This document shows positions 1 to 6,852 of a stretch of DNA of 9,116 bases, in pieces (within the stretch, counting starts at the first letter, position 1; each line of letters starts with the position of its first letter). Under the pieces are notes generated by a model. That model had not been told where the DNA came from and ran no database searches. It saw only the letters and a program-made list of their open reading frames with translations. A program made the translations under genes and the position numbers. Source of the DNA: Desulfobacteraceae bacterium (lineage in GTDB: Bacteria > Desulfobacterota > Desulfobacteria > Desulfobacterales > Desulfobacteraceae); NCBI GenBank assembly GCA_024225895.1, contig JAAEMC010000076.1:1-9116 (forward strand), given 5' to 3'.

Positions 1-2609
1 GTCTCTATTTCTTCAGGAAGGTATCCCATTTCCGCCACAAGATCTGCTGCTTTTTTTTCGGAGCTTGAAGTGATGCCCTGGATATAAAGGCAAAAAAGAT
101 CCAGTACCAGAAACATACATATGGAACTTTTAATGGCCGCCACCGTCGCTTCTTCACCGCTGAAAACCGGGATGACACCCACACTTTTTCTAATGATAAG
201 GCCCAGATCGGAAAAGGGCTTTTCCATGATGCCGACTAAGAGGATATTCCGGCTCAGAAGATGAGAGGCAAAATCGATCATATCCGATGTTGTGCCGGAC
301 CAGGAGACCATGACCACAAGATCCCTGTCCGGGTTGATGGAGCTTTCAACATTGTCAATGTCCAGGGGGGTGGTCACAATAATATTAATCCCGGTGAAAA
401 ACTGTTCCATATTCTTTTCAACGATCTGTGCCAGAAGGTAACTGAATCCTGTGCTGACAATGATGATGCGGTTCAGGTTGGCAAGGCCTGCACCAAACCG
501 TCTTTTTAAAAGTCGTTCCCGGATGTCAAACACAGGGATATGGCGGTCCGGGCAGGTATATCTTTCAAGCAGTTCATTGAGCAAACCCGGTATTTCAAAA
601 AGATGCTCCTCATAAAATGTTTTGCCGAAATCCTTTTTAAAGGTCATGGGGGTCAGATGGGTCAGTTCCGGCTCGATGTCGGTTCTGATTTTGCCTGAGA
701 AATCACTGATGGTCAGGTCCCGCAGCACGCTGTCTGTTCCGGCTTTGGTTTGAATCTTGGCAAATATGCATTCCTGATCCAGCGCATAAATTTCCACCTG
801 AAAAGGTCTCAGAAGTGCCATTTTTTCCTTCCTGAACCAGGCATCACTGCTGTCACCGGATCTGTTCTCAAAAAAATCGGGCTCCACAATAATCGATTTT
901 TTTGAATAGTCTTTCATCAGCCTGCGCAATTTGATAGTGGTGGACTGGATCAAGGTTTGGGGGAAAAGCCCTACTGCAGCGTTAATATCGGAAACCACCA
1001 TAAAGTCCGAGGTATCCAGTCGTTTGACGATATACAATGGTCGTTTGTGAACGGCTGCAAAGAGCCGGTCCGGTGATACCAGGCTGATGCCGGAAACCGC
1101 AAACTGGCCGCCTGCTTTCATAAGGGCCTGAGCCGCCTGAATAAAGGAGAGTTCATCAATTTCATGCTTGGTTTTGTGGCGTAAGGTTTTGAAAATACCG
1201 TAATCAACAGATTGGCTGCAGACAGAGATGTCCTCCAAACCCAGTTGGTGCTGTTTTTCAATGACGCTATACCGCTGATTCGCCCCAAACGATGTATCAA
1301 AATAATACCCCCAGAGCACGGAGAACAATTCCGTTGAATTTTCACTTCTTAAACGGATATTGGCGACGTTTTTAAGATATTCCTGGATTCTGGATTCGGT
1401 ATCTGAATTAAACTGGCCGTTCAATACCACTGCCCGAAGCTTTTTTTCATCCACAAACGGGTGGGCGTTTCGAACAGATATGGAAGCTTGAATGGCCCAT
1501 CTGCCTTGAGCAATCACCGGCTGGACCATAAATTTAAGCAGGAGCGGATGGGTCCGGCCCGGTATATGGCCAGGCGGCAGTTTTTTGTCCTTTTTTTCTT
1601 TGAGCATATTCTTCATATAAATTTCAGTCTGGAACCAGGCCAGGGCAGAGGCAGCGGCAATACCGTAGACATTATAAAGGCGCTCGGTCCGGTAGAGTGT
1701 CCGCCAGTGTACGGGAGGAGTGGATTTGGCAGTTGTCCAGAAATTTTCAAAAATCAACTGGATTTGGTCATCGATTTCAGAAGATTGAATACTGCCGGCC
1801 AGCACCGAACTGTCAATACTGCGAAAAAGATTGGCAATCCCATCTGTCGTGTAATCAGAAGGCAGTGTCACCACCACATCCTTAAGGCATTTCCAGAAAT
1901 ATTTTCTTACATAGGGATTTTTATGGCCGCCTTGATATTGGGTACGCCTTGGCTGCAGCGGTGTTTCATCATGGGCATAGCTGTCAAAAATTTGCTTAAA
2001 CTCGTGAAGAAGATCTTTTGTTCCAACTGGTAACGGATCGTTTTCCTGTCTGTTTTGAACCTGTGTTTCAAACCCCTTTTGAATGAGTTTTTCAACCAGG
2101 ACCAGCGGCAGGTCATAGTCCTTGACCAAGCTGTTGATGACGGTTTTTAAGGTTTTAGGAGAATCAATGGTAAAATATTGTTGGATCTCCGGGTTCCCGG
2201 GTGTTCCCGGTTCAATTTCCAGGATGTCTCGGGTGTCTGTCAGGACAGACCAATTGATAAATGGATCCTTTTTGCCGGGGTGGTTAAACCGCGCATCCAA
2301 AGGGAATCCCTCAAAGGCAAGCAGCTTTAGTTGATTTTGGGCGACAAAACTCGAATACCTTGGGCCATCCTCATCCATGATGGAGACGATGCGAAGTTCT
2401 GCCTCATCAAACACAGGGGTTTCTATGAGCCGGTCAATGAGATTGCTTACAGATCCTAATTCCCGGCGGATTTTCAGGGGTTCCAGGTCACTGCCGATAA
2501 GACCGATTCCCGTGCTGTCCGGCGCCCGGTAGACAATGGCCCACATTCCGCTGACCACCCGGGCCACCCGGTTTTCTGCTTCCCCATAGTAGACAACAAT
2601 GCCGCACAT
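1..2609 (-). CDS. GlmS-like protein: class-II glutaminase domain with large insertion plus SIS domain (partial, 3' end outside window)
   Basis: Open for 869 codons from an ATG at 2609 to the window edge with no stop. The protein begins MCGIVVYYG, so after Met removal Cys would be the Ntn nucleophile of class-II amidotransferases. The glutaminase motifs of GlmS follow in order but stretched: YRAPDSTGI (27-35), RWAIQ...NAHPF (370-385), LNG (396-398), SENSTE (422-427), SDI (540-542). About 290 residues (roughly 68-360) that I do not recognise separate the first two. A sugar-isomerase (SIS) domain follows with TGFSY (720-724), SWSGTTS (769-775) and GEEAT (818-822), matching CGTSY, SQSGETA and the GxEIGVAST region of GlmS. 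GlmS makes glucosamine-6-phosphate from fructose-6-phosphate and glutamine, but several pocket residues differ here, so the substrate is unknown. The second SIS domain would lie beyond the window. It starts 3 bp after the mmgE/prpD stop, with GAAAGG/GGTG as ribosome-binding sequence inside the end of that gene, so it is probably co-transcribed. Family placement is firm; a housekeeping GlmS role is unlikely. Confidence 0.88.
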   Translation of the reverse strand, partial: MCGIVVYYGEAENRVARVVSGMWAIVYRAPDSTGIGLIGSDLEPLKIRRELGSVSNLIDRLIETPVFDEAELRIVSIMDEDGPRYSSFVAQNQLKLLAFEGFPLDARFNHPGKKDPFINWSVLTDTRDILEIEPGTPGNPEIQQYFTIDSPKTLKTVINSLVKDYDLPLVLVEKLIQKGFETQVQNRQENDPLPVGTKDLLHEFKQIFDSYAHDETPLQPRRTQYQGGHKNPYVRKYFWKCLKDVVVTLPSDYTTDGIANLFRSIDSSVLAGSIQSSEIDDQIQLIFENFWTTAKSTPPVHWRTLYRTERLYNVYGIAAASALAWFQTEIYMKNMLKEKKDKKLPPGHIPGRTHPLLLKFMVQPVIAQGRWAIQASISVRNAHPFVDEKKLRAVVLNGQFNSDTESRIQEYLKNVANIRLRSENSTELFSVLWGYYFDTSFGANQRYSVIEKQHQLGLEDISVCSQSVDYGIFKTLRHKTKHEIDELSFIQAAQALMKAGGQFAVSGISLVSPDRLFAAVHKRPLYIVKRLDTSDFMVVSDINAAVGLFPQTLIQSTTIKLRRLMKDYSKKSIIVEPDFFENRSGDSSDAWFRKEKMALLRPFQVEIYALDQECIFAKIQTKAGTDSVLRDLTISDFSGKIRTDIEPELTHLTPMTFKKDFGKTFYEEHLFEIPGLLNELLERYTCPDRHIPVFDIRERLLKRRFGAGLANLNRIIIVSTGFSYLLAQIVEKNMEQFFTGINIIVTTPLDIDNVESSINPDRDLVVMVSWSGTTSDMIDFASHLLSRNILLVGIMEKPFSDLGLIIRKSVGVIPVFSGEEATVAAIKSSICMFLVLDLFCLYIQGITSSSEKKAADLVAEMGYLPEEIE

Positions 2610-2612
2610 TTT

Positions 2613-3947
2613 TCACCCTTTCTTTTTTTTAATACACAGTTCTATTAATTTATCCAGATTGGGTTCCTGATTAAAATCCCAAATCAGCTTTGCCAGCCGT
2701 TCTGAATTGATTGTACCTAATATTGGAGTAGTGAGCCATAAAAATTTATCCTGAAGTTCAGAATCAGAGGGAAAAGTGGTGTGGGGATCCCATCGTGCCG
2801 ACATCACGCCGGATGAGAAAACACCCTCTTTGTGAGTGCTGATTTCAATTTCAGATTCTGCTTTTTGGGGAAATGATTTCTGGAACCTGTTCTGGGCAAC
2901 GATATCTATTTTATCCATGATTTTGTGTATATCGCTGTCAAAAAGCCGTGGAGGGGACACCTGTTTTGGCCCGACTTTGCCATCCAAAAGTGCTGCTGCA
3001 ACGGGAAAAGAAATATTATATTGGGCTTGTTCGGTATTTTGGGGATAGGCAGAACTCAATGCAGCGGATTCTTTAAAAGTAAACACCTTTATCTCTTTTA
3101 TCTCTTCGGATGAAAGCTTATGTTCTTTCATGATTTTCAACGCACCGTCCACGGCCGGCTGTGCCCAGCGGCAGGCGGAATAGGGCTTGAAATAAAGATT
3201 CATGATTTCATAGGAACGCCCCAAAGAATTAATCCACTCAGGTTCGGGAGTGTCATCAAACAAGGGGTTGATGCCCGTAAACCCTTTTTGGGCCATGAGA
3301 ACGGATATCATGGCTGCCGTACATCCCCAGCCAATGCTGTCTTTTCCCATGCCTGGCACGTCAATGCATTTCATCATGGGTGCAATGGGTGCATGGTACT
3401 CCGCAGCACCCATGGCATGTTTTAGAATTTTAGGAGAACACCCGAAGAGTTTACCGGCGGCTGCAGCTCCTGCTATTGCACCCCAGCTTCCCGAGGAATG
3501 GTAGGTTTTGTACGTGGCGTGCCGAATCAATCCTGCCCGGATACCCACCTCATATCCCACAACAAGGGCAGTTAATATATCTTTTCCCGTGGTCCCGGGA
3601 ATCATCTCTCCTGCAGCCAGAACCACAGGCAGTACACAGGCACCCGGGTGCCCTTTCACCAGCCGGTGGCCATCATCAATATCCAGGGCATTGTTGGCAA
3701 AGCCGTTGACAAGGGCGGCACCGGTTGCGCTGATTTTACTTCCCCGAACCAGAACCGTTGCCTGGCCCTGGCTGAACTGGTCTTGTGCAAAAGCATGGAC
3801 CAGGTCGACCACCGGTGTCTTATGACCGGCGATCAGGGCCCCCAAAGTATCCAGAAGGCATCTTTTTGCCTGGTGCTGAACCGTGACAGGCAATTGAGAC
3901 CATTTTGCCCTGCGAATGAACTTGAATGTGGTTTCATTATGGGTCAT
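2613..3947 (-). CDS. MmgE/PrpD family protein (2-methylcitrate dehydratase / cis-aconitate decarboxylase superfamily)
   Basis: This 444-residue protein has normal length for the family. Family hallmarks, numbered from the chosen start, are the conserved NALDIDDGH (86-94) followed by HP (100-101), the HATYKTYHSSGSWG segment (143-156) with the AA-rich helix after it, and KPYSACRW (254-261). Characterised relatives include PrpD (2-methylcitrate dehydratase), cis-aconitate decarboxylase and iminodisuccinate epimerase, so the substrate is most likely a small polycarboxylic acid, but the sequence does not say which. No prpB, prpC or aconitase gene is nearby, which argues against a methylcitrate-cycle role. 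The ATG at 3947 is preferred because AAAAGGGG (3953-3960) sits 5 bp upstream; the eight-codon longer reading would begin at a TTG (3971) with no ribosome-binding site. The start overlaps the end of the truncated corrinoid gene by 11 bp, suggesting translational coupling. Soluble, no signal peptide seen. Confidence 0.9.
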   Translation of the reverse strand: MTHNETTFKFIRRAKWSQLPVTVQHQAKRCLLDTLGALIAGHKTPVVDLVHAFAQDQFSQGQATVLVRGSKISATGAALVNGFANNALDIDDGHRLVKGHPGACVLPVVLAAGEMIPGTTGKDILTALVVGYEVGIRAGLIRHATYKTYHSSGSWGAIAGAAAAGKLFGCSPKILKHAMGAAEYHAPIAPMMKCIDVPGMGKDSIGWGCTAAMISVLMAQKGFTGINPLFDDTPEPEWINSLGRSYEIMNLYFKPYSACRWAQPAVDGALKIMKEHKLSSEEIKEIKVFTFKESAALSSAYPQNTEQAQYNISFPVAAALLDGKVGPKQVSPPRLFDSDIHKIMDKIDIVAQNRFQKSFPQKAESEIEISTHKEGVFSSGVMSARWDPHTTFPSDSELQDKFLWLTTPILGTINSERLAKLIWDFNQEPNLDKLIELCIKKKKG

Positions 3948-4116
3948 AAAAACCCCTTTTTTCACCAACAATGTCCATCCCGGAAATCAATCCCTTGTTA
4001 AGGATATTTGCGGCAGGCGTGTCTGCTTGTATTGCTGCATTAACCAATTCCAGCAGATGCTCCTTATTGAGTGTTACCAGGGATTCTTTAATTTCATTAA
4101 AATCAGTCATGGCCAT
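3937..4116 (-). pseudogene. Truncated corrinoid methyltransferase protein (mttC-type), cap-domain fragment only
   Basis: This 59-residue reading frame begins MAMTDFNEIK and contains KEHLLELVNAAIQADTPAANIL and GLISGMDIVGEK, the start of the helical cap (B12-binding_2) of MttC/MtmC-type corrinoid proteins. It then departs from the family at RGFYDP and stops (TAA at 3937-3939). In the family this point is followed by F-x-x-G-E-Y-F-x-P, the rest of the cap, and a cobalamin-binding domain with DxHxxG, for about 210 residues in all. None of that is present: the DNA past the break is the mmgE/prpD start. A corrinoid gene next to mttB is the usual arrangement, because this protein accepts the methyl group. 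The fragment cannot bind cobalamin. It is most simply a deletion remnant; a retained leader that couples translation to the downstream gene (11-bp overlap) is possible. The start is uncertain (4116 or 4110), and the ribosome-binding site is weak. Confidence 0.75.
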
Positions 4117-4162
4117 GTTCTTTATTAATGAATAAAAAATATAAAGCTTGTGTGACCCAGTA

Positions 4163-5623
4163 TTATTCAGTCCGTAAAAGGATATTAAATTTTGTTCTGA
4201 TTGCTGTGTTAATTTCTTCCGGGACATGAGAAGGTTTGGGACCGGCCAGAAGGGCTTTGGCCATTTTCACCGCCCTTTGCCGGGCATCCAGGCTGCCTTC
4301 TTGTTCCCATTTATTCCTGATTTTTCTGTCGGTTACCCCATTGCTGTTGTAATATTCACTCCGGATATGGGTCATGGTATGGGGAGCGGTCATGAAATTT
4401 CCGCCTGGCCCCACTGCATCTATGACCTCTAGGGCAAGGTGTTCTTCATCTACCTCAATCCCTTTGAGCACCTTGCAGCAATTGCCGATAATCTCATCAT
4501 CAATGACAAATTGTTCATGGGCGATGGCCAGCATGGATTCCAGCATGCCGGCGCTATGATGGATATAGTTGGACCCGCCCATGGAGGCCAGAAGGGCTGT
4601 AAAGGCTTTTTCATAACCCGCCTGGGCATCCGGGACCTTGGCATCGGTCAGGCCGGATGAATTATAGTTGGGCACCTTGATGTGATGGGATAACTGATGG
4701 ATGGCAGCGTTCATCATGCCGCATTCCACAGCGCCGCCAAGGTATCCCATGGTATTCATGTTGGCCATTCCGGGGATGCCGCCGTACAAGAGGGGGGCAC
4801 CGGGATTGGTTAACTGGCAGATGGTGATTCCGGCCAATTGCTCTGCATGGAGCTGGGCCAGTGTTCCAGCCATGGTTAGTGGAGATGTTGACCCGGCCAT
4901 GGGCGCACTGGAAAGTGCCACTGGGATATGATGACGGTTGGCTTCCTGCATGATTTTTGTCGACTGGGTGCACAGCTTTAAGGGGCTGATGGCAAAGGAG
5001 GTAATCACTGAAATTATGGGCCGCTTTTTTAATTTTTCCGGGCTGCCTGCAATCATGGCGGCCATGTCCATGACATCGTGCAGGCCTTTTTCATTGTTTA
5101 CACCAGACATCACATGCTTGGCAGATCCGGTCAAACAGGCATAATACATGTTAATATCATATGCTTCCTCTTTAATATCCGTGGGAATGCAGGGCCGGAC
5201 CAGAAAATGGATATTGTCCAACTGGTCTACCAGGCGGGACACATCATAAAGATCCATAAGGGTAGTGGGCCGGGCTTTTCCTGTATCTAAATCCAGGATT
5301 TTGATGGCTGCACCACCTGTGCCCAGATGAACCCGGTTTTCGGTCAGGTGAAGGTCATGTTTGGGGTCCTGCCCGCAAAGGACTACTTTTTTTGGAGCCT
5401 TGGTAATCTGTTCCAGCACCATCTCTTTTGGGAAGGTGATCCGATTGTCTTCTCTGGTAATTGCTGCGCCATTCGCATCAAGCATCTGGACGGTATCGTC
5501 CAGTCCTTGCTCATAGGTGATGCCTGTTTTTTCAAGAATGGTCAGGGATGCAGCGTGAATGGTTTCAATCTGCTTCTGTGACAGGGGGGTGTACTGGCCG
5601 CCTTCTAAACCCATTAAATCCAT
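4163..5623 (-). CDS. MttB family trimethylamine/quaternary amine:corrinoid methyltransferase, non-pyrrolysine type
   Basis: The 486-residue protein has full MttB-family length and continuous similarity: YTPLSQKQIETIHAASLTIL at the N-terminus, LGTGGAAIKILD (100-111), GSTSPLTMAGTLAQLHAE (244-261), GGIPGMANM (281-289), SSGLTDAKVPDAQAGYEK (322-339) and a GPGGNFMTAPHT segment (405-416). Family enzymes transfer a methyl group from a methylated amine to Co(I) of a partner corrinoid protein. The archaeal MttB carries pyrrolysine encoded by an in-frame TAG; this gene is open throughout with no amber codon, so it belongs with the pyrrolysine-free relatives such as MtgB (glycine betaine), MtpB (proline betaine) and MtcB (carnitine). 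Which substrate is used cannot be read from the sequence. The ATG start is well supported by AAAGGAG (5630-5636) 6 bp upstream. It heads a probable operon with the corrinoid relic 46 bp downstream, mmgE/prpD and the GlmS-like gene. Cytoplasmic, no signal peptide. Confidence 0.93.
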   Translation of the reverse strand: MDLMGLEGGQYTPLSQKQIETIHAASLTILEKTGITYEQGLDDTVQMLDANGAAITREDNRITFPKEMVLEQITKAPKKVVLCGQDPKHDLHLTENRVHLGTGGAAIKILDLDTGKARPTTLMDLYDVSRLVDQLDNIHFLVRPCIPTDIKEEAYDINMYYACLTGSAKHVMSGVNNEKGLHDVMDMAAMIAGSPEKLKKRPIISVITSFAISPLKLCTQSTKIMQEANRHHIPVALSSAPMAGSTSPLTMAGTLAQLHAEQLAGITICQLTNPGAPLLYGGIPGMANMNTMGYLGGAVECGMMNAAIHQLSHHIKVPNYNSSGLTDAKVPDAQAGYEKAFTALLASMGGSNYIHHSAGMLESMLAIAHEQFVIDDEIIGNCCKVLKGIEVDEEHLALEVIDAVGPGGNFMTAPHTMTHIRSEYYNSNGVTDRKIRNKWEQEGSLDARQRAVKMAKALLAGPKPSHVPEEINTAIRTKFNILLRTE

Positions 5624-5629
5624 GATAGT

Positions 5630-5667
5630 CTCCTTTAATCCGAATGGGCATCATTCGGCTGATTAAA
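5630..5667 (-). promoter_or_regulatory. Leader hairpin ending in the mttB Shine-Dalgarno sequence
   Basis: On the minus strand, TTTAATC (5661-5667) can pair with GATTAAA (5634-5640), and inside it CGAATG (5652-5657) pairs with CATTCG (5641-5646), leaving a 3-nt AGC bulge on one side and a 5-nt loop. This gives 13 base pairs directly upstream of the mttB start. The last three bases of the outer stem are the first three of the AAAGGAG ribosome-binding site; GGAG stays just outside. The pairing is seen in the sequence. A role in translation control or mRNA stability is inferred. Confidence 0.5.
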
Positions 5668-5676
5668 TGATATATC
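5668..5676. promoter_or_regulatory. Possible GntR half-site upstream of mttB (TGATATATC)
   Basis: The 9-mer TGATATATC is identical to one side and the centre of the 18-bp palindrome at 6656-6673 upstream of the regulator gene. The right-hand AATTT half is not conserved here. It lies 45 bp from the mttB start. A weak sigma-70-like pair (TTGGCA at 5695-5700, GATATA at 5671-5676, 18-bp spacer) would place it on the -10 element. The shared word is real; operator function is inferred and could be chance in AT-rich DNA. Confidence 0.25.
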
Positions 5677-5798
5677 TCTAACATTTTTCACAAATGCCAA
5701 TATCGCTCAACATTGTTAATAAAAATGCAGTAAAAGTCATCATGCGTTTGAAAATAATTTTGAAACATATTTATTTATAATTGTTTCTGTTTATTTTG

Positions 5799-5812
5799 GG
5801 TGTCCGGACACC
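5799..5812. promoter_or_regulatory. Perfect 14-bp palindrome GGTGTCCGGACACC, candidate operator
   Basis: A GC-rich perfect palindrome in an otherwise AT-rich gap, 37 bp past the gntR stop and about 175 bp upstream of mttB. It is not followed by a T-run on either strand and could form only a 5-bp stem with a CCGG loop, so it is a poor terminator. A binding site for the adjacent regulator or another dimeric DNA-binding protein is the likelier reading. Its distance upstream of mttB would suit an activator or a second repressor site. Confidence 0.4.
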
Positions 5813-5849
5813 TATAACTGACGAATTGAGCAGCAACATCCCATGGTTT

Positions 5850-6527
5850 TTATGTAGCGTTACCGGCGCCCAGGTGCCAGGAACCGGCCTCTTCGCGCAT
5901 AATCCGGTCCATAATGGCAGTCCGGGCTTCATCCATCTCTTTTTTCAATGTACGTTTGGCCCCTGCAGGATCCCTGGCAATGAGACGGTCGATAAGGCGA
6001 TTGTGAACATCCGTCATAAAAGAGCCGGACCTGATAATGATCATAAAACGGGCCAGGCGGTCATGGAGGCGGCGCACATGCAATGCCAGGGAATCATTGC
6101 CCGAGGCTTTTGCCACTAGATAATGGAAAATGATGTTTTCCTGGGTATACCTGGAATAGGTTTCATCATTGTCATTTGTGAAACCGGCATGTACTGCTTT
6201 AAGCTCTTCAATCTGTTCATCGGTTATTTTCTCTGCGGCCCGCTCCACAGCTGCCAGTTCCAGAATTTCCCTTAGTTCCAGCATATCATTGAGTTCTTTT
6301 AAGCTCACCAGGGTGACATAATATCCTGATCTGGGTTTGATGGTCACAAGATCTTCCTGGCTGAGCATTTGCAGTGCGTCCCTGACCGGAGTGACGCTGG
6401 TTCCGAATTCATTTTTTAATGTATCAATGGAGAGTCTTTCACCCGGGTTTTTCTTTCCTGTGATGATTTCGCTTCTGATTTGGTCGTAAATGGCGTGTTT
6501 GGCAGCATTGTTTTGTTTGGGGGGCAT
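5850..6527 (-). CDS. GntR family transcriptional regulator, FadR/FCD subfamily
   Basis: The 225-residue protein has the usual length. Residues 11-72 form the GntR winged helix-turn-helix, with LSIDTLKNEFGTSVTPVRDAL as the recognition region and IKPRSGYYV as the wing. Residues about 80-205 form the all-helical FCD ligand-binding domain (ELNDMLELREILELAAVERAAE onward). FCD regulators usually sense small carboxylic acids, often through a metal held by one Asp and three His. Here His135 and His175 are in the expected places, but the Asp position four residues before His135 is Asn131 and the last His is not evident near 194-199, so metal binding may be lost or altered. The start is firm: AGGAGG (5' end at 6540) lies 7 bp before the ATG. 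It sits just upstream of the mttB operon in the same direction and is the obvious candidate to control it and itself. Confidence 0.93.
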   Translation of the reverse strand: MPPKQNNAAKHAIYDQIRSEIITGKKNPGERLSIDTLKNEFGTSVTPVRDALQMLSQEDLVTIKPRSGYYVTLVSLKELNDMLELREILELAAVERAAEKITDEQIEELKAVHAGFTNDNDETYSRYTQENIIFHYLVAKASGNDSLALHVRRLHDRLARFMIIIRSGSFMTDVHNRLIDRLIARDPAGAKRTLKKEMDEARTAIMDRIMREEAGSWHLGAGNAT

Positions 6528-6655
6528 AGGTGAATCCTCCTGTTGGGGTATAGCATACTAAATATAATTTGAAATTAATATATTATTCATATTATTTGTT
6601 AGTAATAATTTATTTTTGAGCTATTATCAAATTAAAAATTTATGTATTTATTTAA

Positions 6656-6673
6656 AAATTGATATATCAATTT
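6656..6673. promoter_or_regulatory. Perfect 18-bp palindrome, candidate autoregulatory operator of gntR
   Basis: AAATTGATATATCAATTT reads identically on both strands and lies about 130 bp upstream of the gntR start. Its layout resembles, from memory, the AAATTG-GTATAC-CAATTT type operators of the hexuronate regulators ExuR/UxuR, which belong to the same FCD family. It overlaps a TTGATA hexamer that could act as a -35 element. The palindrome is seen; that GntR binds it is inferred. Confidence 0.45.
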
Positions 6674-6739
6674 GCAATGTTCAATATACTTTCCAGATTT
6701 GAGAAAAGGAATAAATTTATCGGGATCAGGTGTGAAAGT

Positions 6740-6852
6740 GGTTGCCGGTTATTTAAGTTCTTATCCGGTAAGGTATAAAAATCGTTATAGTGATTCTGAA
6801 AAAATACATTTTCGAAAAACAATACAAATAAAAGCAAATCGATTTAGTATCA
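6740..6852 (+). repeat. Dispersed repeat, copy A (upstream of gntR)
   Basis: Collinear short identities with the segment at 8897-9032: GGTTGC (6740), TTATAG-x-GATTC (6785), CGAAAAACA (6813), AGCAAATCGATT (6833) and AGTATCA (6846), in the same order and orientation with similar spacing. Copy A is about 20 bp shorter. AATC (6780-6783) and GATT (6791-6794) keep a small hairpin that is stronger in copy B. The identities are seen directly; common origin is inferred from order and spacing. The outer edge near 6740 is soft. Confidence 0.5.

Larger units (their letters stand above)
5624..5849. other. Regulatory gap between gntR and mttB
   Basis: No gene is supported in these 226 bp. They hold the 14-bp palindrome, a looser inverted repeat GAAACA (5762-5767) / TGTTTC (5782-5787), the short symmetric AACATTGTT (5709-5717), the TGATATATC word and the leader hairpin of mttB. 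No strong sigma-70 or sigma-54 promoter stands out, although the mttB promoter should be here. Confidence 0.5.

Noticed and set aside
1461..2033. A 190-codon plus-strand reading frame opposite the GlmS-like gene
   Set aside because: It is the antisense shadow of a well-supported minus-strand gene and has no family features.
2235..2250. Inverted repeat GTCTGTC-AG-GACAGAC
   Set aside because: It lies inside the coding sequence of the GlmS-like gene, with no regulatory context, so it is likely chance.
3948..3971. A longer MmgE/PrpD start eight codons upstream
   Set aside because: The codon is TTG without a ribosome-binding site, and the added residues encode the AAAAGGGG that serves the ATG at 3947.
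4117..4227. A longer start for the corrinoid fragment overlapping the end of mttB
   Set aside because: The extra 37 residues do not resemble a corrinoid protein, and family similarity begins at the internal MAMTDF.
5695..5700. TGGCA word upstream of mttB as a sigma-54 -24 element
   Set aside because: No GC -12 element follows at the required spacing.
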